Shown piece after piece: positions 24,788 to 31,735 of a DNA stretch of 64,000 nucleotides. A model generated the notes under the pieces. It did no database searches and was not told the DNA's origin. It worked only from the letters and a program-made list of their open reading frames with translations. Made by a program: the position numbers and the translations under genes. The stretch is from Streptomyces sp. VRA16 Mangrove soil (GTDB lineage: Bacteria > Actinomycetota > Actinomycetes > Streptomycetales > Streptomycetaceae), in contig NZ_JAFVLN010000004.1 of assembly GCF_017377775.1 (NCBI RefSeq), positions 248,001-312,000 of the forward strand. The letters run 5' to 3'. Positions within the stretch are counted from its first letter, which is position 1, and each line of letters opens with the position of its first letter.

Positions 24788-25156
24788 GTGCAGCCCGACG
24801 CCCGTGATCCCGAACCCGGATCCGACGCTCCGCACTCACCCGCGCGGCAGCTGGCGGAGCTGGAGGCCGAGGTTGCCCGGCTGCGCGCCGCACTGCACGC
24901 CCGCGCCGTGATCGACCAGGCCGTGGGGGTGATCCTCGCGCTGGGCCGGATGACGCCCGCCGAGGCCTGGGACGTGCTGCGGGAGGTCTCCATGCGCACC
25001 GACATCCCGGTGCAGCAGGTGGCCCGGATGCTCGTCGACCATCCGCGCACCGGCCCGATCCCTCAGCCGGTCCGCGGCGAGCTGGAGCGTCAGCTGATCG
25101 CGCGCCGCGAGGAGGCCGCGCCGCAGCCGGCTCCGGCGCGGCCGCCCGCGGAGTAG
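24788..25156 (+). CDS. ANTAR domain protein
   Basis: A 122-residue protein whose centre (about 21-83) is an ANTAR RNA-binding domain: LEAEVARLRAALHARAVIDQAVGVILAL, then TPAEAWDVLREVSMRTDIPVQQVARMLV (cores HARAVIDQAVGVILAL and AWDVLREVSMRTD). The Ala/Val/Ile-rich dimer coil and the alternate acidic/basic helix are clear. There is no PAS, GAF or receiver domain. Such stand-alone ANTAR proteins act as antiterminators at dual-hexaloop RNA targets. GTG 24788 has CGGAGG upstream. Both termini are Pro/Ala-rich. Confidence 0.85.
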   Translation: MQPDARDPEPGSDAPHSPARQLAELEAEVARLRAALHARAVIDQAVGVILALGRMTPAEAWDVLREVSMRTDIPVQQVARMLVDHPRTGPIPQPVRGELERQLIARREEAAPQPAPARPPAE

Positions 25157-25244
25157 CCGGGAAGGCACCGAACCCCTCGTTCACGCGGTCCGCGCCACCC
25201 CATCGCTTGTCCATGTCTATGAACAACGATCACATACGTAGTCA

Positions 25245-25274
25245 TTGACGTGAACATGGCAGCCGCTCTACCGT
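25245..25274 (+). promoter_or_regulatory. Likely promoter of pectate lyase gene
   Basis: TTGACG (25245-25250), an 18-bp spacer and TACCGT (25269-25274) lie about 95 bp upstream of the pectate lyase start. The 212-bp gap also has GAACATG/CATGTTC words (25252, 25317, 25343 areas), which may be regulator sites. Confidence 0.45.
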
Positions 25275-25368
25275 CCGAAGAAAGGGCTTTCCCCCGAGAT
25301 TATGGCGGCCTCGTGCCGCCTTGTTCATGGATCCGAACCAGCCATGTTCACGCATCTGGAGATGAACG

Positions 25369-26955
25369 ATGACGTTACGCCTCCTTCCCGCCCTCGCCTC
25401 CGCGAGCCTCGTCGCCGGTGCGCTGGTCGCCGTCTTGGGCACCGCCGCCCAGGCGGCGACCACCCGCTACGAGACCGAGACCTCCCCCGCGGTCTGCACC
25501 GGCGTGGTCGAGACCGAGTGGTCCGGCTACTCGGGCAGCGGGTACTGCAACACCACCAACGCCGTCGGCGCGTACGCCCAGGTCACCGTGTCCGCACCCG
25601 CATCGGGCACGGCGACCCTGACCGTGCGCTTCGCCAACGGCACCACCACGGCGCGCCCGGCGAACGTCGTGGTCAACGGCACGACCGTCACGACCGCCTC
25701 GTTCGGGGGCACCGGCGCCTGGACCACCTGGGCCACCAAGACGCTGACCGTGCCGGTGCGCGCGGGCAGCAACACGATCCGCCTCGACCCCACCACCGCC
25801 GACGGGCTGCCCAACGTGGACGCCGTCGACGTGGAGACGTCCGGCGACTCCACCACCCCGCCCGCGAGCGGTGCGATCTATGTCGCGCCGAGCGGCACGG
25901 ACGGCGCGGCCGGCACCGTCGACGCGCCGACCACGCTGGCCTCCGCGATCAGCCGGGTCACCGCGGGCGGCACGATCTACCTGCGCGGCGGCACCTACGC
26001 CTTCTCCTCGACCGTCACCGTCCCCGACGGCAAGGACGGGACGTCCGGTGCCCGCACCACGCTCTCCGCCTACCAGGGCGAGAAGCCGGTGCTCAACTTC
26101 TCGGCGCAGAGCGAGAGCTCGTCCAACCGCGGGCTCCAGCTGTTCGGCGACTACTGGCACGTCTACGGGATCACCGTCGAGCACGCCGGGGACAACGGCA
26201 TCTACGTCGGCGGCAGCCACAACGTCATCGAGCGCACCGAGACCCGCTTCAACCGCGACACCGGCCTGCAACTCGGCAGAACCGCGTCGTCCACGCCCGC
26301 GTCCGACTGGCCGTCGGACAACCTGATCCTGAGCGCCGAGTCCCACGACAACGCCGACTCCGACGGCGAGGACGCGGACGGGTTCGCCGCGAAGCTCACC
26401 ACCGGCACCGGGAACGTGTTCCGCTACGCCGTCTCGCACAACAACATCGACGACGGCTGGGACCTGTACACGAAGTCGGACACCGGGGCGATCGGCCCGG
26501 TGACCATCGAGGACTCGCTGTCGTACGACAACGGCACGCTCAGCGACGGTTCGCAGGCCGGCAACGGCGACCGCAACGGCTTCAAGCTGGGCGGTGAGGA
26601 CATCGCGGTCGATCACATCGTGCGGCGCAGCTTCGCGGTGAAGAACGGCAAGCACGGCTTCACCTGGAACAGCAACCCGGGCACGCTGGCGGTCTCGAAC
26701 AACGTCGCCGTCGACAACACGGAGCGCAACTTCAGCTTCGACGGCGGCACCTCGGTGTTCCGCGACAACACCTCCTGCCGCACCACCGCCAGCGGCACCA
26801 ACGACCGGATCATCGGTGACTCCGACAGCTCGAACCAGTTCTGGTCCGGGACGAACGGTTCCCGCTGCTCCTCGTACACGGGCGCCCTGGGCTGGTCGTT
26901 CGCGTCCGACGGCACGCTGGCCGTGACCTTCGGCGGAGTCCGCGCCACCCCGTGA
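25369..26955 (+). CDS. Secreted CBM35-PL9 pectate lyase
   Basis: A 528-residue exported enzyme. Residues 1-29 are a signal peptide ending AAQA. A CBM35-type carbohydrate-binding module follows (about 30-163: TTRYETETSPAVC, GSGYCNTTNAVGAYAQ, NTIRLDPT), then a short Thr/Pro linker and a PL9-like right-handed beta-helix (about 167-528: GAIYVAPSGTDGAAGTVDAPTTLASAI, GGTIYLRGGTYAFSST, RGLQLFGDYWHVYGITVEHAGDNGIYVGGSHNVIERTET; shown in part). DADGFAAKL and DDGWDLYTKSD are the conserved catalytic/calcium segments of the PL9 family. It cleaves polygalacturonate by beta-elimination. The catalytic Lys of the family probably lies in DGFAAKL or DLYTKSD. Confidence 0.85.
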   Translation: MTLRLLPALASASLVAGALVAVLGTAAQAATTRYETETSPAVCTGVVETEWSGYSGSGYCNTTNAVGAYAQVTVSAPASGTATLTVRFANGTTTARPANVVVNGTTVTTASFGGTGAWTTWATKTLTVPVRAGSNTIRLDPTTADGLPNVDAVDVETSGDSTTPPASGAIYVAPSGTDGAAGTVDAPTTLASAISRVTAGGTIYLRGGTYAFSSTVTVPDGKDGTSGARTTLSAYQGEKPVLNFSAQSESSSNRGLQLFGDYWHVYGITVEHAGDNGIYVGGSHNVIERTETRFNRDTGLQLGRTASSTPASDWPSDNLILSAESHDNADSDGEDADGFAAKLTTGTGNVFRYAVSHNNIDDGWDLYTKSDTGAIGPVTIEDSLSYDNGTLSDGSQAGNGDRNGFKLGGEDIAVDHIVRRSFAVKNGKHGFTWNSNPGTLAVSNNVAVDNTERNFSFDGGTSVFRDNTSCRTTASGTNDRIIGDSDSSNQFWSGTNGSRCSSYTGALGWSFASDGTLAVTFGGVRATP

Positions 26956-27066
26956 CGCACGCCCCCTCCCCCATCGGTCCGTCCGCTTGCGCGAGACGGG
27001 CCGATGGCACGATCCGTGGGATGCGTGTCGTTGACGCCATCCGCGCCCCGGACGGATGGTTGAGGG

Positions 27067-28077
27067 GTGACACAGCGCCGCATCGCTTTCGTGATCTTCG
27101 ACGGGTTCCAGTCGCTCGACCTCGTCGGCCCGTACGAGGTGTTCCAGTACGCGTCGCGGCTCGGCGGCGGTTACGCCTGCGAGGTCGTCGCCCCCGCGGC
27201 CGGCAGGGTCCGCTCGCGCAGCGGGCTGCACCTCGTCGCCGATCACGCGGTGGCCGGGCGGGACCCGGCGGGCGTGGACACGCTCGTCGTGGCAGGCGGC
27301 CGGGGCGTGGACCAGGCCCGCGAGGACCCCGAGCTGGTCGGCTGGGTCCGCGAGGCGGCGGCCGGGGCCCGGCGCGTCGCCTCGGTGTGCAGCGGGGTCT
27401 TCCTGCTCGCGGCGGCCGGGCTGCTCGAAGGGCGGCGGGTCACCACGCACTGGGCCCGCGAGCGGCAGCTCGTCGCCGAGCATCCGGAGATCGAGGCGGA
27501 CTGCGGGCCCATCTTCATCCGCGACGGGCACATCTGGACGTCGGCCGGGGTGACGGCCGGAATGGATCTGGCGCTCGCCCTCGTCGAGGACGACCTGGGC
27601 CGGGACGTCGCCCATGCCGTCGCCCGCGAGCTGGTGCTCTTTCTGCGCCGGCCGGGCAATCAGGCGCAGTTCAGCGTGGCCCTGGCGACGCGCGCGCCGG
27701 ACACCGATCCGGTGCGGGCGGCGGTCGCCGCGATCCACGCGGACCCGGGCGCGCCGCACACGGTCTCCGACCTCGCCACCCATGCCGCGCTCAGTCCGCG
27801 CCATCTCCAGCGCCGCTTCACCGCCGAGGTGGGCGTGACGCCGGCCGCGTACGTGGAGCGGGTGCGGGTGGAGGCGGCGCAGCGGTCGCTCGCCGAGGGG
27901 GACGAGCCGGTGGAGGCGATCGCGCGGCGGCACGGCTTCGGCACGGCGGAGACGCTGCGGCGCACGTTCCACCGGCGGCTCGCGGTGGCGCCGTCCGAGT
28001 ACCGGGCCCGGTTCCGCTCCACCTCGGCGTCCGCCGAGGGATTCGACCGACCTTCTGCACAAGGGAGTTCATCATGA
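27067..28077 (+). CDS. GlxA-family regulator (DJ-1/PfpI domain plus AraC HTH)
   Basis: A 336-residue transcription regulator. The N-terminal half has a DJ-1/PfpI fold (IAFVIFDGFQSLDLVGPYEVFQ, VDTLVVAGGRGVDQA, ASVCSGVFLLAAAGLLEGRRVTTHW; nucleophile-elbow Cys in VCSGVF). The C-terminal half has an AraC double HTH (TVSDLATHAALSPRHLQRRFTAEVGVTPAAYVERVRVEAA and AIARRHGFGTAETLRRTFHRRL; cores AALSPRHLQRRFT, HGFGTAETLRRTF). GTG 27067 is the start. Its stop overlaps the ATG of the next gene, an isonitrile-hydratase-like DJ-1 protein (ATGA), so both are one unit in which the regulator probably controls its partner enzyme. Confidence 0.9.
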   Translation: MTQRRIAFVIFDGFQSLDLVGPYEVFQYASRLGGGYACEVVAPAAGRVRSRSGLHLVADHAVAGRDPAGVDTLVVAGGRGVDQAREDPELVGWVREAAAGARRVASVCSGVFLLAAAGLLEGRRVTTHWARERQLVAEHPEIEADCGPIFIRDGHIWTSAGVTAGMDLALALVEDDLGRDVAHAVARELVLFLRRPGNQAQFSVALATRAPDTDPVRAAVAAIHADPGAPHTVSDLATHAALSPRHLQRRFTAEVGVTPAAYVERVRVEAAQRSLAEGDEPVEAIARRHGFGTAETLRRTFHRRLAVAPSEYRARFRSTSASAEGFDRPSAQGSSS

Positions 28078-28679
28078 CCGTGTACGGGCTTCTGGTCTTC
28101 GACGACGCCGAGGACCTGGACGTCGTGGGACCGTGGCAGGTGTTCGCGACCTCCGCGCAGCTGCGGGACGGCGTGGACAGCGCGGTGCTCGTCGCCGAGC
28201 GGCCGGGCCCCGTGCGGTGCGCGAAGGGGCTGCGGCTGCTGCCCGACCACACGCTCGACGACCATCCGCCGCTGGACGTGGTGCTGGTGCCCGGCGGCGT
28301 CGGCGCCCGCACCGTGCAGCGGGACAACGCCGCGGTCACCGGCTGGATCGCGAAGAACGCGGCGACCGCGCGGTGGACGCACAGCGTGTGCACCGGCGCC
28401 TTCCTGCTGCACGCGGCCGGGGTCGCCCGGGGCCGCCGGGTCGCCACGCACCGGCAGCACGAGGACCGGCTCGCGGCGCTGGGCGATGTCACCGTCGTGC
28501 GCGACGCGCGATACGTCGTCGACGGCGACCTGCTGACGAGTCAGGGCGTTTCGGCCGGGATCGACAGTGCGCTGTGGCTCGTCGGACGGCTGCACGGCCG
28601 CGACCACGCCCGTACCGTGCGCCGCGCCCTCCAGTACGACCCGGCGCCGCCGTACCTGGCGGACGAGCCGGTCGCCTGA
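28074..28679 (+). CDS. DJ-1/PfpI family protein, isonitrile hydratase-like
   Basis: A 201-residue single-domain DJ-1/PfpI protein: VYGLLVFDDAEDLDVVGPWQVF, VVLVPGGVGARTVQRD, SVCTGAFLLHAAGVARGRRVATHR, QGVSAGIDSALWL. The Cys in SVCTGAF is at the nucleophile elbow, and Asp residues at DDAEDLD match those used by isonitrile hydratases and GlxA-like amidases. It may hydrate or hydrolyse a small nitrogen compound. It is translationally coupled to the upstream GlxA-type regulator and followed by a quinone reductase-like gene 84 bp on. No firm substrate can be given. Confidence 0.84.
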   Translation: MTVYGLLVFDDAEDLDVVGPWQVFATSAQLRDGVDSAVLVAERPGPVRCAKGLRLLPDHTLDDHPPLDVVLVPGGVGARTVQRDNAAVTGWIAKNAATARWTHSVCTGAFLLHAAGVARGRRVATHRQHEDRLAALGDVTVVRDARYVVDGDLLTSQGVSAGIDSALWLVGRLHGRDHARTVRRALQYDPAPPYLADEPVA

Positions 28680-28763
28680 TCCGACACGTACGGCCAGATC
28701 CTTTCGCACCGTGGCCATCCGGCCACTGACGCCGGCGGGGCCCGGTAGCCGACGATCGAGGGC

Positions 28764-29558
28764 ATGAACGTCCTCTGGATCTTCGCCCACCCCGAACAGC
28801 GTTCCCTCAACGGATCCTTGATGACAGACGCGCTGCACGCCTTGGACGAGTCCGGGCACGCGTATCGGGTGTCCGATCTGTACCTGATGAAGTGGAAGGC
28901 GGTGCTCGACGCCGACGACTTCGGCCGCCCGCCGGCCGGGCGGGAGCGGCTGCTCGTCGGGGCCGCGCAGGAACGCGCGTACACGGAGCGCGAGTTGAGC
29001 GCCGACATCCGCGCCGAGATCGACAAGCTGGTGTGGGCCGATGTCGTGGTGTTCCACTTCCCGCTGTGGTGGTTCGGGCCGCCGGCGATCCTCAAGGGCT
29101 GGCTCGACCGGGTCCTGGTGCAGGGCTTCGGGTTCGGGGTGAAGGCGCCGGACGGGCACACCCGCCGCTACGGCGACGGCGGCCTCGCGGGCAAGCGCGC
29201 GCTGGTCGTCACGTCGGTGGGGGCCCGGCCTTCCGGGTTCGGGCCGCGCGGGATCCATGGACGGATGGACGAGGTGCTGTTCCCGCTGCTGCACGGGACG
29301 GCCTGGTACACGGGGATGGCCCCGCTCGCGCCGTTCGTGGTGTACGGCGCGGACCGGCACGACGCGACGGAGTACGCCCGGACGTCGGCGGCGCTGGTGG
29401 AGCGGCTGCGCACGCTGCCGGACGCCGAGCCGCTGGCGTACCGCGCCGAGGCGGGCGACGCGTACGACGAGGAGCTCGTGCTGCGGCCCGCGCTCGCGCC
29501 GGGCCGCGACGGCCTCGGCATCCACCTGGGGGAGCCTGGGGATCAGGACGCGGCCTGA
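28764..29558 (+). CDS. NAD(P)H dehydrogenase (quinone), flavodoxin-like fold
   Basis: A 264-residue flavoprotein of the NQO1/MdaB-like family. It opens with NVLWIFAHPEQRSLNGSLM (flavin phosphate-binding HPEQRSLNG loop), has WADVVVFHFPLWWFGPPAILKGWLDRV (shown in part: FHFPLWWFGPPAILKGW), KRALVVTSVGARPSGFGPRG, and LFPLLHGTAWYTGMAPLAPF. These loops bind FAD and NAD(P)H for two-electron reduction of quinones or electrophiles. The last 20 residues are acidic. Its end overlaps the end of the convergent acetyltransferase gene by 16 bp. It is close to two DJ-1 genes, so a detoxification role is plausible but unproven. Confidence 0.87.
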   Translation: MNVLWIFAHPEQRSLNGSLMTDALHALDESGHAYRVSDLYLMKWKAVLDADDFGRPPAGRERLLVGAAQERAYTERELSADIRAEIDKLVWADVVVFHFPLWWFGPPAILKGWLDRVLVQGFGFGVKAPDGHTRRYGDGGLAGKRALVVTSVGARPSGFGPRGIHGRMDEVLFPLLHGTAWYTGMAPLAPFVVYGADRHDATEYARTSAALVERLRTLPDAEPLAYRAEAGDAYDEELVLRPALAPGRDGLGIHLGEPGDQDAA

Positions 29559-30001
29559 TCGCCGCCCACCGCTCGGACCATGAAGACGTCGACCGGGTCC
29601 TCGGACTCGACGGTGAACCCGTGCCGTGCGTAGAGGCGTTGGGCCTGGCTGCCCTGCAGCACGTTCAGGCGGACCACGACGCCGTCCCGGTCGGACCGGT
29701 CGAGGAGGTGCCGCAGGACGGCGGTGCCGATGCCGCTGCCCTGAAGGTCCGGCGAGAGGAAGAAGTGCTCCAGCCAGCGGCAGTCGCCGTCCGGGCGCAG
29801 CGCCACGCTGCCCGCGAACACGCCGCCGACCTCGATCACCCACGCGTAGGCGGGCACGAAGGAGTCCCGGAACCGCTGCCGCACCCGGTGCGGGTCGAAC
29901 CGTCCGAGCCGTTCCAGATCGGGCCGCATCACCACGGCCCGCAGCTCGACGATCGGCTCGACGTCGGCCGCTTGAGCAGGTCGTATCTCCCAGTCCGCCA
30001 T
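29543..30001 (-). CDS. GNAT family N-acetyltransferase
   Basis: A 152-residue GNAT protein: IRPAQAADVEPIVELRAVVMRPDLERLGRFDPHRVRQRF (opening shown as IRPAQAADVEPIVELRAVVM), AWVIEVGGVFAGSVALRP, LEHFFLSPDLQGSGIGTAVLRHLL (acetyl-CoA loop LQGSGIG), and LNVLQGSQAQRLYARHGFTVESED. Substrate is unknown. The start is ATG 30001; the longer frame upstream lacks family likeness. It overlaps the end of the quinone reductase gene by 16 bp, tail to tail, so the two transcripts are partly antisense. Confidence 0.82.
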   Translation of the reverse strand: MADWEIRPAQAADVEPIVELRAVVMRPDLERLGRFDPHRVRQRFRDSFVPAYAWVIEVGGVFAGSVALRPDGDCRWLEHFFLSPDLQGSGIGTAVLRHLLDRSDRDGVVVRLNVLQGSQAQRLYARHGFTVESEDPVDVFMVRAVGGDQAAS

Positions 30002-30285
30002 GGCGGGCAGCCTATCCGGAGGCCCGCGCCGGGCTCTGACGGGATCTCCCGTACCGCCCCTTGTCCGCGGACCGCGCGAACCCCGCGTACGCGCGCAGGG
30101 CGACCGACACGGTGCGCTCGCGCCGCCGCGGGCGGCAGCCGTCCTTGTCGCGGGCGGTCCGGCGGGCCTCCAGGACCGCGTCCGGGACGTCGAGGCGCAG
30201 GGTGAGCGCGGCGATGTCGAGGTGACCGGGGCGCCGTCCTCGACGAGCGCGAGCGGTCCGCCGGCCGCCGCCTCGGGCGAGACGT
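30002..30285. other. Degenerate region left of the MmyB-like remnant
   Basis: No gene is supported. The minus strand has an Arg-rich open frame to 30012 (core ALTLRLDVPDAVLEARRTAR) without a convincing start, which may be a fragment of an unknown protein or a shadow. Confidence 0.3.
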
Positions 30286-30525
30286 GAGTTCCGCGCGGAG
30301 GCCGGGCCCCGGCGGGACGACATCGCCGACTCTCCTGTGGTGAAGCACCTGTTGGAGGTGAGTGCGCCGTTCCGTGACGGGTGGCTCGGCCACGACATCG
30401 AGGGGTGCAGCTCGCGCGAGCGGGTCGTCCACCACCCGGCGGACGGGGTGCTCCGGTTCGGGCACCACCGTCTCGCACCGGCCGGCCATCCGGATCCGCA
30501 TCCGGTCGTCCAGGCGTCGGTGTGA
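30286..30525 (+). pseudogene. Remnant of MmyB-like XRE regulator (C-terminal ligand domain)
   Basis: Reading in one plus frame from 30286, EFRAEAGPRRDDIADSPVV and HLLEVSAPFRDGWLGHDIEG are followed by ...VVHHPADGVLRFGHHRLAPAGHPDPHPVV to a stop at 30525. This matches the C-terminal MmyB-like domain of XRE regulators, whose pattern is FRALWARHDV, then a G-x-KRF-x-HP-x-VG-x-L segment, then a pyrimidine/fatty-acid-binding end. The HTH and the first half of the domain are missing, and no start is convincing, so this is a fragment. Its source in the host is unknown. Confidence 0.55.
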
Positions 30526-30607
30526 CGCGCACGGGCTGCGTGAACAGTGCTTTCGCGGGAACTCGACGGTCCGTACGAGCCTGTCCCCGAGCAGCCGAGG
30601 AGGCGTC

Positions 30608-31603
30608 ATGGACCGCGACACCGCAGCGGCGGAGCCGGCCCCCGAGCCGCGGGATCCGACCGAACTGCCCGCGCGTTCCTGGGCGGCCGTGGTGCGCCGC
30701 ACCGCCAAGGAGTTCCTCGACGACGACCTCCCCGACAAGGCGGCCGCCCTCACCTACTACGGGGTGCTGTCCTTGTTCCCCGCGCTGCTGGTGCTGGTGT
30801 CGATGCTCGGGGTGATCGGTGAGACGGCGACGCGGACCGTGCTCGACAATCTGCGGCATCTGGCGCCGGGCCCCGTACGTGATCTGCTGGGCGACGCCGT
30901 ACGGGAGTTGCAGGGCACCGGCGGCGCCAGCGGGGTCGTCGCCGGGGTCAGCCTGGCGGCGGCGGTGTGGTCGGCGTCGGGCTACGTCGCGGCGTTCATC
31001 CGCACCGCGAACGCCGTGTACGACCTGCCCGAGGGCCGTCCGGTGTGGAAACTCACCCCGCTGCGCCTGGCGTTGACGCTCGGGCTGATGGCGCTGCTGG
31101 CCGCGAGCGCGACGATCGTGGTCTTCACGGGGCCGCTGGCGCGGCGCGCGGGTGACGCGATCGGCGTCGGCGACGCCGCGGTCACCACCTGGAACATCGC
31201 GAAGTGGCCGGTGCTGCTCGTGCTGGTGGTGCTGATGGTGGCCCTGCTGTTCTGGCGGGCGCCCAACGTCCGCGGTCCGGGCTTTCGGTGGCTGAGCCCC
31301 GGCAGCGTGGTCGCGGTGCTGCTGTGGCTGGTGGCCTCGGGCGGGTTCGCCCTGTACGTGGCCGGGTTCGGCTCGTACAACAAGACGTACGGCGCGCTGG
31401 CGGGCGTCGTCATCTTTCTGATCTGGCTGTGGCTGTCGAACCTGGCGATCCTGCTGGGCCTGGAGCTCGACGCCGAACTGGCCCGCCAGCGCGCCATCTC
31501 AGGCGGTCTCCCCGAGGGCCAGGAACCGTATGTGGAGCCCCGCGACACCAGGAAGTGGCCGCCCAGGCTGCGGCGCCGGGCCCGGTTCGGCGGCAAGGCG
31601 TAG
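30608..31603 (+). CDS. YihY/BrkB family membrane protein
   Basis: A 331-residue inner-membrane protein of the YihY/BrkB (virulence factor BrkB) family, with six predicted helices. DDDLPDKAAALTYYGVLSLFPALLVLVSMLGV (core KAAALTYYGVLSLFPALLVL) is the family's opening, followed by WSASGYVAAFIRTANAVYD, and the late segment GSYNKTYGALAGVVIFLIWLWLSNLAILLGLELDAEL (core YGALAGVVIFLIWLWLSN). Function is not settled; homologs are sometimes linked to RNase BN by an old misassignment. GAGGAGG precedes ATG 30608. The C terminus is basic and cytoplasmic. Confidence 0.9.
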   Translation: MDRDTAAAEPAPEPRDPTELPARSWAAVVRRTAKEFLDDDLPDKAAALTYYGVLSLFPALLVLVSMLGVIGETATRTVLDNLRHLAPGPVRDLLGDAVRELQGTGGASGVVAGVSLAAAVWSASGYVAAFIRTANAVYDLPEGRPVWKLTPLRLALTLGLMALLAASATIVVFTGPLARRAGDAIGVGDAAVTTWNIAKWPVLLVLVVLMVALLFWRAPNVRGPGFRWLSPGSVVAVLLWLVASGGFALYVAGFGSYNKTYGALAGVVIFLIWLWLSNLAILLGLELDAELARQRAISGGLPEGQEPYVEPRDTRKWPPRLRRRARFGGKA

Positions 31604-31735
31604 CACCCTCCGCCGCCGCGCACCCCACCCCGAATCTTCACCGGTCCACGATCAACGCCACCGGCCCGGATGGCATGCTGCCCGAGCACAGCTGTGAGAC
31701 AGGGCGGGCGAGCGGGGCGGGTGGGCAGGGCGTTG

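Noticed and set aside
25375..28062. 895-residue open frame on the minus strand opposite the pectate lyase and GlxA genes
   Set aside because: Low-complexity Arg/Val/Gly content with no domains; it is the antisense shadow of GC-rich codons of genes on the plus strand.
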